DNA from: Pagrus major
Lineage: Eukaryota; Chordata; Actinopteri; Spariformes; Sparidae
DNA length: 64,000 bases
Assembly: GCF_040436345.1 (NCBI RefSeq)
Contig: NC_133220.1
Location: forward strand, 38,912,164-38,976,163
Direction: 5' to 3'
The notes below the pieces were generated by a model. The model made no database searches. It was not told the DNA's origin and saw only the letters and a list, made by a program, of their open reading frames with translations. The translations under genes and the position numbers were made by a program. Of this stretch, positions 33,678 to 44,098 are shown piece after piece (position 1 is the stretch's first letter; each line of letters opens with the position of its first letter).

Positions 33678-34504
33678 AAGGGATGTCCCGATCCCGATTG
33701 CGGGATCGGGATCAGGGCTGATATGGGCATTTTTTCACTGATCGGGATCGGCAATTTTGAACGTGGATCCAAGCCCGATTATTTTTACGTCAGCTGTCGT
33801 CAACAGAGCACAATTTGTGGCAGAATGCAGTCATGCTCGTAACATTAGTCTGGAGAACCTGTGGATAAAATGTCTGCAGTGTGGAAATATTTCAAATTAG
33901 AAAGCGAAAGCAGTCCAACGGCAACACGTAACATCTGCAATACGACCGTTTCGCGAGCTGGTAACAAAAGAGCTGCATTTAATACTACAAATTTGATAAG
34001 GCACATAAACAAAAACATGAGTTCACTCAAGCAATACAGGCAAAGGCACCGAAGCAACACACACTCGTGGATACTTTCAAAAGAAAAGAGAAATATCCTT
34101 GAGTCAGCGACATGGCCACAAATATTACAGAGAAGGTCACTGAATTCATCGCTCTGGATAACCAGCCCACCTCTGTGGTAGAGGATCAGGGTTTAGTTAC
34201 TGACTTTGTTTACTTGGTTGTTTTTGTTAAAAAAATTTAAAAAAACTAATGAAAACCAATGTTGCAATAGGATATGCAGAATAAGAAAGAGCCATATGAA
34301 AGTATTTACTTTGTTTCAACAAAATAAAAAAAGCTATTAAGAACAGCTTGGATGCAGGTGATTTTTTTTGTAATGCAGCTGTATTATCTAAGAAAATATT
34401 AGTTAGGGCTAAGTATCGGATCGGGACTCGGTATCGGCAGATACTAAATATTAAATGACTCGGATCGGGATCGGGGTAAAAAAAACCTGATCGGGACATC
34501 CCTA
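33678..34504 (+). mobile_element. Non-autonomous hAT element with BED exon
   Basis: The left end reads AAGGGATGTCCCGATCC and the right end, read inward, TAGGGATGTCCCGATC. The flanks are GCTCTGTA (33,670-33,677) and GCTCTGGA (34,505-34,512), an 8-bp duplication with one mismatch. The 827-bp element lies inside an intron of the minus-strand integrase gene. It keeps only the BED-finger exon of a transposase, so it is a deletion derivative mobilised in trans. Repeated GATCGGGATCGG words near both ends are sub-terminal binding-site-like repeats. Confidence 0.88.
33861..34181 (+). pseudogene. ZBED-type finger stub of hAT transposase
   Basis: The frame begins MDKMSAVWKYFKLESES and continues to NICNTTVSRAG, then AAFNTTNLIRHINKNM. 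This is the BED-finger layout of Harbinger-unrelated hAT transposases: an aromatic start, a cysteine pair and a histidine pair. One cysteine of the first pair is missing, since the reading runs TRNICN where a C-x2-C is expected, and the second His after LIRH is also lost. It then decays into unrelated codons. No catalytic domain follows. Confidence 0.65.
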
Positions 34505-35574
34505 GCTCTGGATATACACTAAACTGGGTAGTAAGTAGCTTACAGTAGTAAAATCTACAATGAAGTGGGTGCTTGAGATGGTTAATGTTTTTTCGATACC
34601 TTATCAGTTTGTGATTTCCATCGATGTGCCATAAACTGTTCGGTGCTCTAACAGAGTACTTCCTACGCCTTCTTGGGTTCAGCTGAAGGGTGCGCATCAA
34701 AACTCCACCAGGATCCACTCACCGCATGGATTCCTGGACATGCTGTCCTATAATAGGCAAAACAATGCACCGATATGGTGTACTGAAAAAAAGTAAATCA
34801 TTCCCCAATCTGGCAGTGAATTCACAAATCCAGATAAAATCCAGACTAGCACTAAATAAAGCAGCTTCCTCACATTGTGAGTAAATCAGCAAGTAGGCCA
34901 AATCCCAACATAAAATAACCCCCGAACAAATGAATGGGTAATGAATACAATTCCTTACTTTGTATGCCTATGCCTTGTGCATTCAGGTGCCCAACCATCA
35001 TTTTGTATTCAGACATGGGATGCTGCTGCAGAATTTGGGTCACAGTTTCATCCAGATTGTTGTCCTCTATTGGAGTTAATAGATTGTGGACTCTGATCAT
35101 CAAAAATAACAAGAAAAAAGTCACAAGAGGCAACAAAGAAATGTCACCTATCTCACAGTACAAACAAAACACATTGACCACAAGGAGTCTGTTGCTCTGT
35201 CGTTAGCTGCAGTGTAAGGTTTAGATTATTTTAAATCGGTGTCACCTAAAACAAACCTCATTCCTGTTTAGTCTAAACTCAGCTGCTGTGTCCTGTAGAA
35301 ATAACCTAAATGCCTATCAGTTTATGAATTTTATTTATAATTTAAGTTAAAATCGTTCATATTGTATGAGTTTATAAAAGCAACACTATCATGTGCCAAA
35401 CTAATGCAATTGTGCTGAAATGTCACATCTGACTCTGTTCACTTTTTACTCCAGAAATAGGGTTACAGATTATCTGACAAACTGAAGATGTTAATTAATG
35501 GCACCCATGTGCAGTATCAACAAATGCAGCAGCACAAATCCACTACCTGTAAGGAGTACATATAATAAACTAAG

Positions 35575-35929
35575 TGTAGCGACTAATTGTCCAATTTAAA
35601 AGGCCGCTAAAAGGCTCAGTGGGGTCTTGTCTGCGACGCGCTCGTATAAATCCATTCTTGACTCAAAGTAACGTTTTTAAAGTGTTTATTGAAACAAAAA
35701 ATTATATAAGTATATGGAAACAAAACGATACGTTATGGAAATGAAATGAAACGGTCAACAGAAAATATCCAACCCCACTCACCCTCTTTGTCTAACCAGA
35801 ACCACTGTGCAACTGAACAGGTAAAATACCGTAAAACCAGACCCAGGTGTTAATTGCCGGAAATAATAGTAAGAGCGTGTGCAGAATAAACAATTAATAA
35901 TACAGGCCAAACCAATTTTGGCTCCTACA
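35575..35929 (-). mobile_element. Solo LTR with 5-bp target duplication
   Basis: A 355-bp unit begins TGTAGCGACT and ends GGCTCCTACA (TGTAG/CTACA inverted ends). It is flanked by CTAAG at 35,570-35,574 and 35,930-35,934. Five-base duplications and TG-CA ends define an LTR. Read on the minus strand it has CAATAAACAC as a plausible polyadenylation signal about two thirds along, which favours minus orientation. No internal retroelement sequence remains. It lies in the first intron of the integrase gene. Confidence 0.85.
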
Positions 35930-37009
35930 CTAAGTTTGTCAGTAATATAAGCATGTTAGTCACCAGTCCATCTGTCATTGAAAACCAAAGCATATAGGCC
36001 TATATCATCAAGTATTGTTAGACCTATTCCAAGTCCATATTAATGTAAGTTAATATCAGTAACGTTAGTTAATTTTTAGTTAACTTAAACTCAGATTACA
36101 GAGCAGTGCAAGGAGACATATTATTGTAGGGATAAATGTTCTATGATATCATGAACAATTTATATAAAAAGCTTAGACTAACAAATATTTTATGATCAAA
36201 TGTGCACCTAACGTTAGACTATATAAGATAAACACAGTATATTTCCCAGTGGTATTTGGAGATAAGGTGAGCAACATTACCATCAATAAACACTAGCTAG
36301 TTAAATATATCTGTGAATTTGCACACATATATTGCCACCTTAAACGGGAAACCAGACAAACAAACAATGTAGCGTTAGGGGAGTAAAATTACCTTATTCC
36401 GTACTGTGCCATCCTCCGACGAATTGTTCTCTCGCACACTCCCAACACCTGTGCTATTTCCTCAGCAGTGCGCCCCCAGAGTAGGTGTGCTTCGATTAAA
36501 GTGGGGGTATATTGTACGACGGATGTCCAAGGGTCCCTTCTTCTGTCTCTGACAGGATGTAAAGTTGGCGGGCGACTTCTTCAAGACCGTCTAACACTGC
36601 TGGTTCAATTTCCACATCCATGAGCTGAGCCAAGTCATCCATCAATCTATCCAGACGAAACTGAACATAGTCGTTGGTTGCATGGTTCTCTAAATCGTTC
36701 GCTAATGATCGTAATTCATTCGCAATCGCTCGTACAAAAAATGCCATTACTAATCCAGAGCTACATAAATAACAAATGTCAACAACTGCAGCTAATGGTT
36801 AGCTGAGCGGGCGGGCTGGTAGCCAACAACATTCCTGTACATAAATTAGCGCCGCTAGTAAGGCAGAGGTAGTAGACCCGAATCGAGCACACTCCTGTAA
36901 CCAATCATGCTGTTGACTGAGGTTAGGACCTCCTACCTCATTAACATATGGACACAGAAATACAGAAATAAATAAATGTAGGTGAACAGAAATGTTGAAA
37001 TAAATGTAA

Positions 37010-37225
37010 AGCATTTATTTATTTATTCTTTTATTTATTTATTCTTTTATTTATTTATTTATGCATTTATTTATTCATTCATTCATTTATTTATTCTTTT
37101 GTTTATACATTTATTTATTCATTCATTTATGTATGCATGTATTTATTATTTTATTTATACATTTATTCATGCATTTATTTATTTATACATTTATTTATGC
37201 ATTTATTTATTTATTTATTTATACT
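37010..37225. repeat. (TTTA)n microsatellite
   Basis: About 215 bases of interrupted TTTA/TTCA repeats. The open frames through it (strings of Phe, Ile and Tyr) are artefacts of the repeat. Confidence 0.95.
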
Positions 37226-37579
37226 TAAGTCATGTTTAGTCCTCCATAGTAAACTGGCTTTTACTGTTATGGGTGAGGAACATGACACACATGTAAGTGT
37301 TTCTTCTTGTGACTGTGAAGTGCCAAGGTACTTAGTACATACTCTGCAGTAATGATGGTGTTCAAATTGATCTACAATACCAGCTAATGGTTTCTCCAAA
37401 AAATACTTGCTTGCTGGAACTGTACTTGTCCCAGTAGAATGTAACTTTAGAAGTTTCAGCAAGTCTTCCATCAATACACCTGTAGTGTTGTGTCTCAATT
37501 CAAAGGAGAGAATCGAGATGCAACTTTGCCCTTCCGTTAGTCCATGGGAGTGGACATCATCTATTGCTTTGAGGTACAT
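37226..37579 (-). pseudogene. N-terminal fragment of an uncharacterised transposase-like protein
   Basis: The frame (minus) reads GVLMEDLLKLLKLHSTG, then KYFLEKPLAGIVDQFEHH, HYCRVCTKYLG and LTCVSCSSP. An LLKLL helix followed by two cysteine pairs is the N-terminal layout of a multi-copy family of large transposase-like proteins in fish and cnidarians, whose catalytic core lies further on. Only this exon is visible. It runs into the TTTA microsatellite, and the reading past the second cysteine pair is unlikely to be genuine. The entry methionine at 37,579 is preceded by a plausible acceptor, so it is probably an internal exon. Confidence 0.45.
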
Positions 37580-37984
37580 TGTCCTAAAATTATAGAAAAA
37601 GAAGCGTTGTATTAAAACTTATCAGGTTCTGTTTGTTTTTATTTTTCCATTACATAACCTTGTTTTGGTCTACAGTACTTAGCACAAATAATTAAATGGA
37701 AGCCACAACACACGCCAGAAACAAAAAAGGAAGGACAGAAAGTGTCTGTACACGTCCATGAACTGCAGAAATTAATGTGTGAATGTTGTCATTGCATTGG
37801 TTGTCTTGTAATAATTTAATGAGTTAACATCATTTTCCTCTAAAAGAGTATTTTTTATTAATTTTGGATTGTAATTATTTCCAGTGGCCGCTACAATGGG
37901 AGAAAAAAAACAGGGGAAATCCTATTGGAGTAATATAGCAGAAACACGCCCACTAATGTTTCTTAGGTTTCGTTTCTGCCGCCA

Positions 37985-38057
37985 TTTTCTAACCCCGCAG
38001 TGGAAGGTCAAGGTGAGCGGCAGCGGTGAGCGGCAGCAGTGGAAGGCGGTGAGCCAG
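37985..38057 (+). other. Possible untranslated first exon
   Basis: GC-rich sequence with CCGCCATTTT and two GAGCGGCAG repeats ends at the strong donor CCAG-GTAAGT. It precedes the plus-strand gene at 40,428-44,042 and could be its non-coding first exon and promoter. The link is by position only. Confidence 0.3.
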
Positions 38058-38399
38058 GTAAGTCGGCAAAGTATTAAATATGGATTTTATTTAAGATGAA
38101 ATGTCAGCAGAATTTTTGTTGGCTTACTTGAAAGGTAAAGCCTGTGCTTAACATTGCAGCTGGCGAGTTTGTGGGTCTTACTGCATAATTGCCATGGTCG
38201 ATGCTAACTGGGCTTCTACGTAGTCAGTCATTACACTACGCACAAACTACATTGATGTGTATTTTATTGTGTATTTCATTTACAACTAAATTACTCAATA
38301 GCTGCTTGGTATGTATCTTAATTTACCACGCACAGTGTGTTTTTACTGCGTTAAGTCCTGTGTACCGACCATTTTATCAAAGAGGGTTTGCTCCGAATT

Positions 38400-38830
38400 G
38401 AGTCATGTACACCACCGTTTTCCCTGCTCTTCGGTTAGCAAGCATGTGTTTTGTTTGTTTTTTTTAATTTATTTTTGATCAGTCTGTTTTCTCCTGTTCG
38501 GTTTGCAAGCACGTGTGTTTTACTCTGAATTTAGTCGTGTACATTGACGGTTTTCTCCTGCTGTCCGGTGAGCAAGCACGTGGTTAGCAAGCATGCCTGT
38601 TTTGCTTCACCTGCTATTTGGTTAGCAAGCATGCGTGTTTTGTTTCACCTGCTATTTGGTTAGCAAGCATTGTTTTATTTTGAATTGAGTCATGTACATT
38701 GACCGTCTTCAGTCAGTCAGAAAACTTTAATTTTCCGTGCTATTTGGTTAGCAAACACACGTGTTTTACTTTAGAGTCCTTTGTATACTATTTTTATCTG
38801 CAGCTCGGTTAGCAAGTACATGGCTCTGAC
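38400..38830 (+). repeat. Irregular tandem repeat with GGTTAGCAAGCAYG core
   Basis: The words CTGCTATTTGGTTAGCAAGC and GTGTTTTG/GTGTTTTACT recur about eight times with variable spacing (about 35-110 bases). The larger word GAATTGAGTCATGTACATTGACCG also recurs. The core resembles an expanded minisatellite. It sits in the presumed first intron of the SAMD3-like gene. Confidence 0.75.
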
Positions 38831-39046
38831 AGTCGTTCTAGTCCCAGTGTGATAAATTGGCATTATACAAGCTCTGCATTGTACTAACGTTATGGACATG
38901 ACATGTACTTAATTTGTTGCTGCTATGTAGAGTTTGCCATTATTTTTGTTAACATGGATTTACACAATCAGAGCAGCATAGTCAACATCACGAGATTGTA
39001 AAATACACATTGAATAAGTCAAGGTGGACAATGGATTATATGTTAA

Positions 39047-40366
39047 AGCAACACTAGGTAGTTTGGACTCATTACTACCCCCGGCTGGTTGAGAAGCGCA
39101 ATTATCTGTTACTAGTGTCGTAAATACTGTCACTGTATGAGCATCCCTGGGGAAAATGAATACACGTGAATTTGTTGACGGAGCCGGCGAATCACGAAGC
39201 CTCGTTTGGAAACATCAAAAACATGAAACCTCAATCGAGTGCCAACAACAAGTTAGATTCAGAGATAGCAGTTGGTAGTTTGTTAGCATATAGGCTGCAC
39301 AGCACATTAGCATGCTAGAATTATTCTCATACCGAGTTGGTTATAATGATTGCACCGACTAAGTTACTTCCAAAACACGACGCTTGGGCGTGAATGTGTT
39401 TAGTAACATCTGAAAATATAATTATGTTTTCGGGAGTTACTAAATACAATTGCAAGTTGTGACGTTGTGTTCGGCGTAATAACTACAACCAACTCGGTAT
39501 GACAACAGTAAGTAGCATGCTAACGTTACCTCCCGATCACACTGTTTAACAATTACGTTGATTATCTGCATGAACTAAGGAATCTGCAACTTTTCAAGAC
39601 AAGACGTTCATAGTGTTTTAGTAAGTTACTCATCGTTTACAGTCACTACATGAAAACGTGCAAGCTGACGTTGTGTTTGGTGTAATAACTACAACCAACT
39701 CAGTACGACAACAGTAGCTAAGTAGCATGCTAACGTTACCGATAACAACAGTAGCCTAAAGTTACCTCCGGACCACACTGTTCAACAATTATGTTGATTA
39801 TCTGCATGAACTAAGGAATCTGCAACTTTTCAAGACAAGACGTTCATAGTGTTTTAGTAAGTTAGTCATCATTTACAGTCACTACATGAAGACGTGCAAG
39901 CTATCGAAACGGACAGCATTAGATTATAGTAGCATCTAGGCTAGGTTGCCATCAGTCTTGAAACCCATTCCTTCTCTCAGCTCGCTCCACTGAGTGTAAG
40001 CTGGTCTAATATTTATCCGTGTCCGGCTCATGTTATATCACTTTCACTTTTTCTTTTCTTCGCCTCCTCAGACAATACCTTCTTGGCTTTTTTAGCTGGC
40101 TCGGCCATGGCGTTTGTTTACAAAAAATCCAAGTAGCAGCTGGCTAAATCCACCGACAAATAAACGTGTCGTAAAGCAGGTCGCACTAGACTTCTTTACG
40201 TCAGGTAGGTTCCTACCCGCTCTGAGAAGTTACACAGTGCGGTTTCTGCCGGCGCGACCCCCCTCAGGCTGCAGAGGCGTCACCGTTCATCCTATTAACC
40301 GTTATTCTACCACTTAACTGAGTTTAGAAACATTATTTTAAGGTCGAAAAACTACTTAGTGTTGCT
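39047..40366. mobile_element. TTAA-flanked element with AGCAACACTA termini
   Basis: The left end reads AGCAACACTAGGTAGTTT and the right end, read inward, AGCAACACTAAGTAGTTTTTC. TTAA stands on both sides (39,043-39,046 and 40,367-40,370). A TTAA duplication is the signature of piggyBac-type insertion, but the termini do not start with the usual piggyBac bases, so the superfamily stays open. The 1,320-bp element is non-coding. An internal block is duplicated in tandem. Confidence 0.8.
39452..39899 (+). repeat. Internal tandem duplication in the TTAA element
   Basis: Two copies (39,452-39,659 and 39,660-39,899) share GACGTTGTGTT, then TAATAACTACAACCAACTC, GTAGCATGCTAACGTTACC and TGAACTAAGGAATCTGCAAC. 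The second copy has an extra ~25 bases (CGATAACAACAGTAGCC). They are more than 90% identical by eye. Confidence 0.85.
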
Positions 40367-40427
40367 TTAAGGCTTTGTGAATAATTGTGGAAATGATATT
40401 AAAAATAACCTTTTTGTGTCATGAAGG

Positions 40428-43400
40428 ATGCAGGCTGTGCGTGTAAAGTACAAGGAAAGACAGAAATACCTCTGTTTTGAGGGCCAAGTGACCTACACAT
40501 TGTTTTTGGAATGTGGTGAGTGGAAAACTTAAAGAGTTTCATGCAATCTATTAAACATATATTTTGGGGGATGGTGCAAATATCAATTAATGATTACTAA
40601 AGATGAGATATACCTGTAAGAGGCCAATTATTATCCAGCTGCTATACTAACCGTTTAGGTTTATATGGCTCAATTTATTAAATTTCACTGTTTCCCTTGT
40701 TCTGGTGTTTATTTTAAATAGTGCAATTTTATTGTGTTCACAGCTGCCAAGAAGTTCAGCATCCCAACCTTGGACTTAAAAGTCTTTGACGACTCAAAGA
40801 CTGAGGTTGATGAGGAAGTTTTTGATTTCCTGCTGAAAAAACAAAACCTTGGTGTGCTTGAGATTTGTCTCGCACAGGGTCCAAATCCAGATGGTAAGTT
40901 ACTTGTGTCATTGGTTCTTTTTTTTTTGTATTTGGGGGGAGGGGTTTGCCTTTTATTGACAGGATAGTGTAGAGTGGATAGTAAAAGGGAGAGAGACTGG
41001 GGGAATGACACGCAGTACAGATCAGCACAGTCAGGAATCGATCCAGCCATCACTGCATTGGGCATTGCCAACATGGGACAGGTGCTTAACCACTCAGCCA
41101 CTGAGCATCCTAGTGTCATTCATTCTTTAAGTCTTGGCTAGCCTAACATGTTCTGTGTAAGACAAGCAGATAAATCTGCTAAATTGTTAGTTTGCTATAT
41201 TTCAAATAATCTTTTTGTATGGTATTTTTTGGTAGTTACTATAATACTCTTAGTAATTGTATGGTGTTAGTGTTAATCACACCAACTGAATGTTTACATG
41301 GTTTGACAGATTGGCTAAGTTCCCCTGCAAGCAGCTCCCTAAACAGCTCCAGTGGGGATATTGCAGAGGACTCTGATGACACAATAATATTGCAGCACAG
41401 TCCTGCCACAAGACGGAGAGCTGACCACACCTTTCTTGCACAAGTAAGCTATGCTGATTGCTGTACATCCTTTCAGAAAATGTACACAAATTTGAATGTA
41501 TTGTTAATGATTGAATGGATTATCATATTGCCATTGAAGCACAAGGTTCTGCTATCTTACCTTAGACACAGCTCTGCATATTGTTGACAGTATCTCCAAC
41601 ATAGAAGTCTAGTGTGCTTGCAGACAAGTGTTAACATTGATTTTATATTGTATTTTTTACTGTCACTTAGATGATTGAAAATGTTCTAAAGAACAAACCT
41701 GGCGGAGAGAGGATCATCAATGACAAGTGAACATGGGTATGCTGAAATATTTATTTCATTCACAACTAATATGTTTTTTTATGCACCATCCACGCCTAGT
41801 TTGCTGAAGGTGTCATTTACACTCCAATACTTCCAAAGGTGCTCATAGTGTCTATCTGTGTAGGACAAGTCCTTCAAGGCGTGTCAAAGAGGACTACGCA
41901 AAGGGGATCATCAGCTTGTTTCCATACCTGGCTGATCCAAGGAGCAAGTTGGGTTATGTAAGTACAGAAAACAATAAATTCAACATTTACTCTTCACTTC
42001 TAAACTCAAGACATTTTTCAGGCATGATGTACATCTAGATTTTTTTGCTTGGCTATGGTTTAAGTAAAACTAAAGATGTTAACATTTATGCATGTCCACC
42101 ATCTCTGCCATCTTTTCTTAACTACAATGCAGAAGATGGGAGTGGGTATCTGGCTTGGAGACTGAAGTTTGTCCAAAAGGAAGCTTCTGATGGACAAAAG
42201 AAGGCCATGAGGCTATCAAAAACACAAACAGGTATGTGTTATTGTTACCTGGAACCAAACTGTATACATGAAAAACCTGGCAGAGTTCCCAAGCCTTATT
42301 TATTAAATCCTAGAACACTGTCATGTCCATATCCACTGTTACAGGGGGCCCAACAGCTGATCGAGACTTGAGAGAGGACAGTCACCTAATGACAGACATC
42401 TTGTGGTCTGAGGCCATTGCACTGATGAAGCATACAGCTGATGAAGGAATTGTTATGACTAAGATGAGGCAGACCTTCAACTATCGCCAAAATATCATTC
42501 ATGATCCAGTGAAGTCCTCTGACATCTTTCTGGCCTTCCCGAGATTCCTGGACATAGAAGGATTAGTACGTTGATCTTAAACTACCTTCATTGTAACTTG
42601 TAAAAATTGACTTGCATGTTGGAAAAAAGTGAAATTGTATGAGTTAAGGAGATTTAACAACTTGACATCATCTATTCTACAGATTGAGCAAGATTTTACT
42701 TTGCTGTTTGATGATGCCATCTCTGCGAAGTTCCTGGAGAAGTGGCCCACTACATACAAGAAAAAAGTCCTCGAGCAAAGCCGTGGTCTCACACAGTCAG
42801 ATGACCTTCAGTACCTCATTCAGAATGCGGAATCCACAGCAGAAGTGGAAAGTAGTGAGGCAAAAATAAATGGATTATATTGTTGTTGTTCTGGTTTGGT
42901 TGTGATAAGATTTAATGTTTTAGGAAAGAGCACTTGATGTAGTTAATTTCATTGTATTTTGTATAAATGGGAGCATAAGAAGTGTAACACTGCCACCTGC
43001 TGAGTCTTTTTGGTAAAGCAAGTAGTGATTTGTTTTTTGTATTAAACTTTATTATGGAAGTGTTTTTTTGTTTTTTTCTTTATTACTTGTTCTTTCAGGA
43101 TGGGACAGTGACATGTCGTCCATTTTGATCCTTGTACACCTGCTGCCACCGTCACCTCATGACTGCAAGAGACCAGGAAAGCTCTCCGCCAGACAAGCAT
43201 GTGAGAATCTTGTGAAGTTCATCAAGGTAAGGCTGCAATACAGGAAACATCACTAGCTATATCATGCTACATGTTGTCTTTTTGTAGTTTTTTACTGGAT
43301 GAACAATCATAATTTGCATATATCAATATTTCTCTCTCTTCCTATAGCTAACACTTATTTTTTCTTCAGTTCTAAACTTTGACCTTTTCTCACTTAAGTT

Positions 43401-44042
43401 GACACAACACTAATGCCACCTTGTGGTCTGAATGTGCAACATTACAAATGAAAACTTGTGTAATACATTAACTTTATTTTTAACCACTTCGATGTAAATT
43501 GTGAATCATGAACTATTATAGTGAATAAAAGATACAAAAGTCATTCCAAACGTTCATTTTATTGCAACTAGAAATGCAACTAGCTAGTAGTTTTGTCCCT
43601 AATCCTAACAAGTCTAATCATGTCTTGTTATCTGTATGTTTTATTTTTTGGTTTTTTTTGTTTTTCAAACTATTTTCAGATGGTTCATTTTAATAGCAGA
43701 CTAATGAAACTCTTTGTGTCACAGACGGGGACCAGCATCCAGGGGCATCTCGATGGCATCACAGAAAGCCTTTAACCATACCTGCTTGCAGTGGGAACTC
43801 AGAGGAGTGTGATTCACAAGTACTTCATTGTCATTGACAAACATGCAATACCTTGTAAATCATCCGGCTCTCTTGCCTGTTTTGATAAGCTTTTCAAAGC
43901 TCACTTTGTCTTTGGTACTTCATACAACCACGATCTGGTCAATGTGTACAACTTCCTGCAGACAACCATTTATGAAATCGATATTGATACAACCAAGGTG
44001 AATCCTAGAGTTGCAGAGTTGAGGGCTCGGATGCTGCGTTGA
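40428..44042 (+). pseudogene. SAMD3-like fish family gene, about ten exons, in-frame stop
   Basis: Exons joined by GT-AG signals are 40,428-40,515, 40,744-40,893, 41,310-41,443, ~41,671-41,730, ~41,865-41,958, 42,132-42,231, 42,345-42,566, ~42,683-42,855, ~43,099-43,227 and 43,728-44,042. Landmarks in order are VRVKYKERQKYLCFE, IPTLDLKVFDD, KPGGERIINDK, RRVKEDYAKGIISLFPYL, GSGYLAWRLKFVQK, KMRQTFNYRQNIIHDP, FPRFLDIEGL, WDSDMSSILILVHLLPP and LVNVYNFLQTTIYEID. These phrases are those of a large family of uncharacterised teleost proteins often named sterile-alpha-motif-containing 3-like. Its biochemical role is unknown to me. Exon 4 runs to a TGA unless spliced early, and a conserved Gln codon is TAA at 43,773-43,775 (ITESL-stop-PYLLAVG). 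I treat it as a pseudogene, though most exons are intact. Confidence 0.7.
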
Positions 44043-44098
44043 GTAGATTGTCTTTTTTTTTCTGTGAGGGCTTCACTACAGAATTAAGGTGATCTGAA

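Larger units (their letters stand above)
30021..36747 (-). pseudogene. IS3EU-like DDE integrase/transposase gene, six exons, inactivated
   Basis: Exons (minus): 36,393-36,747, 34,959-35,092, 34,600-34,747, 32,605-32,853, 31,677-31,944 and 30,021-30,218. All junctions are GT-AG and phases agree, giving about 450 codons. The N-terminus MAFFVRAIANELRSL is followed by a helix-turn-helix (EIAQVLGVCERTIRRRM). The DDE core spans WHIDGNHKLIR (first Asp), [16 protein letters not shown] (second Asp), SVHNQR-IKRLWRDVY and LRTEGNQSPLQLW. The C-terminus has FGVDWTGP. Family members I remember read RIERLWRD, so the third catalytic residue, Glu, appears as Lys (31,936-31,938). Other lesions are one base lost near 36,510 and an in-frame TGA at 34,719-34,721 (probably from CGA). 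Introns hold a solo LTR, a hAT and an L2 LINE. The IS3EU family name is from memory. Confidence 0.75.

Noticed and set aside
33861..34181. Host ZBED gene
   Set aside because: The frame lies wholly inside hAT termini with target duplications, lacks a finger cysteine and histidine and has no further exons.
36982..37352. Hydrophobic membrane-like frame rich in Phe, Ile and Tyr
   Set aside because: It is the translation of the TTTA microsatellite.
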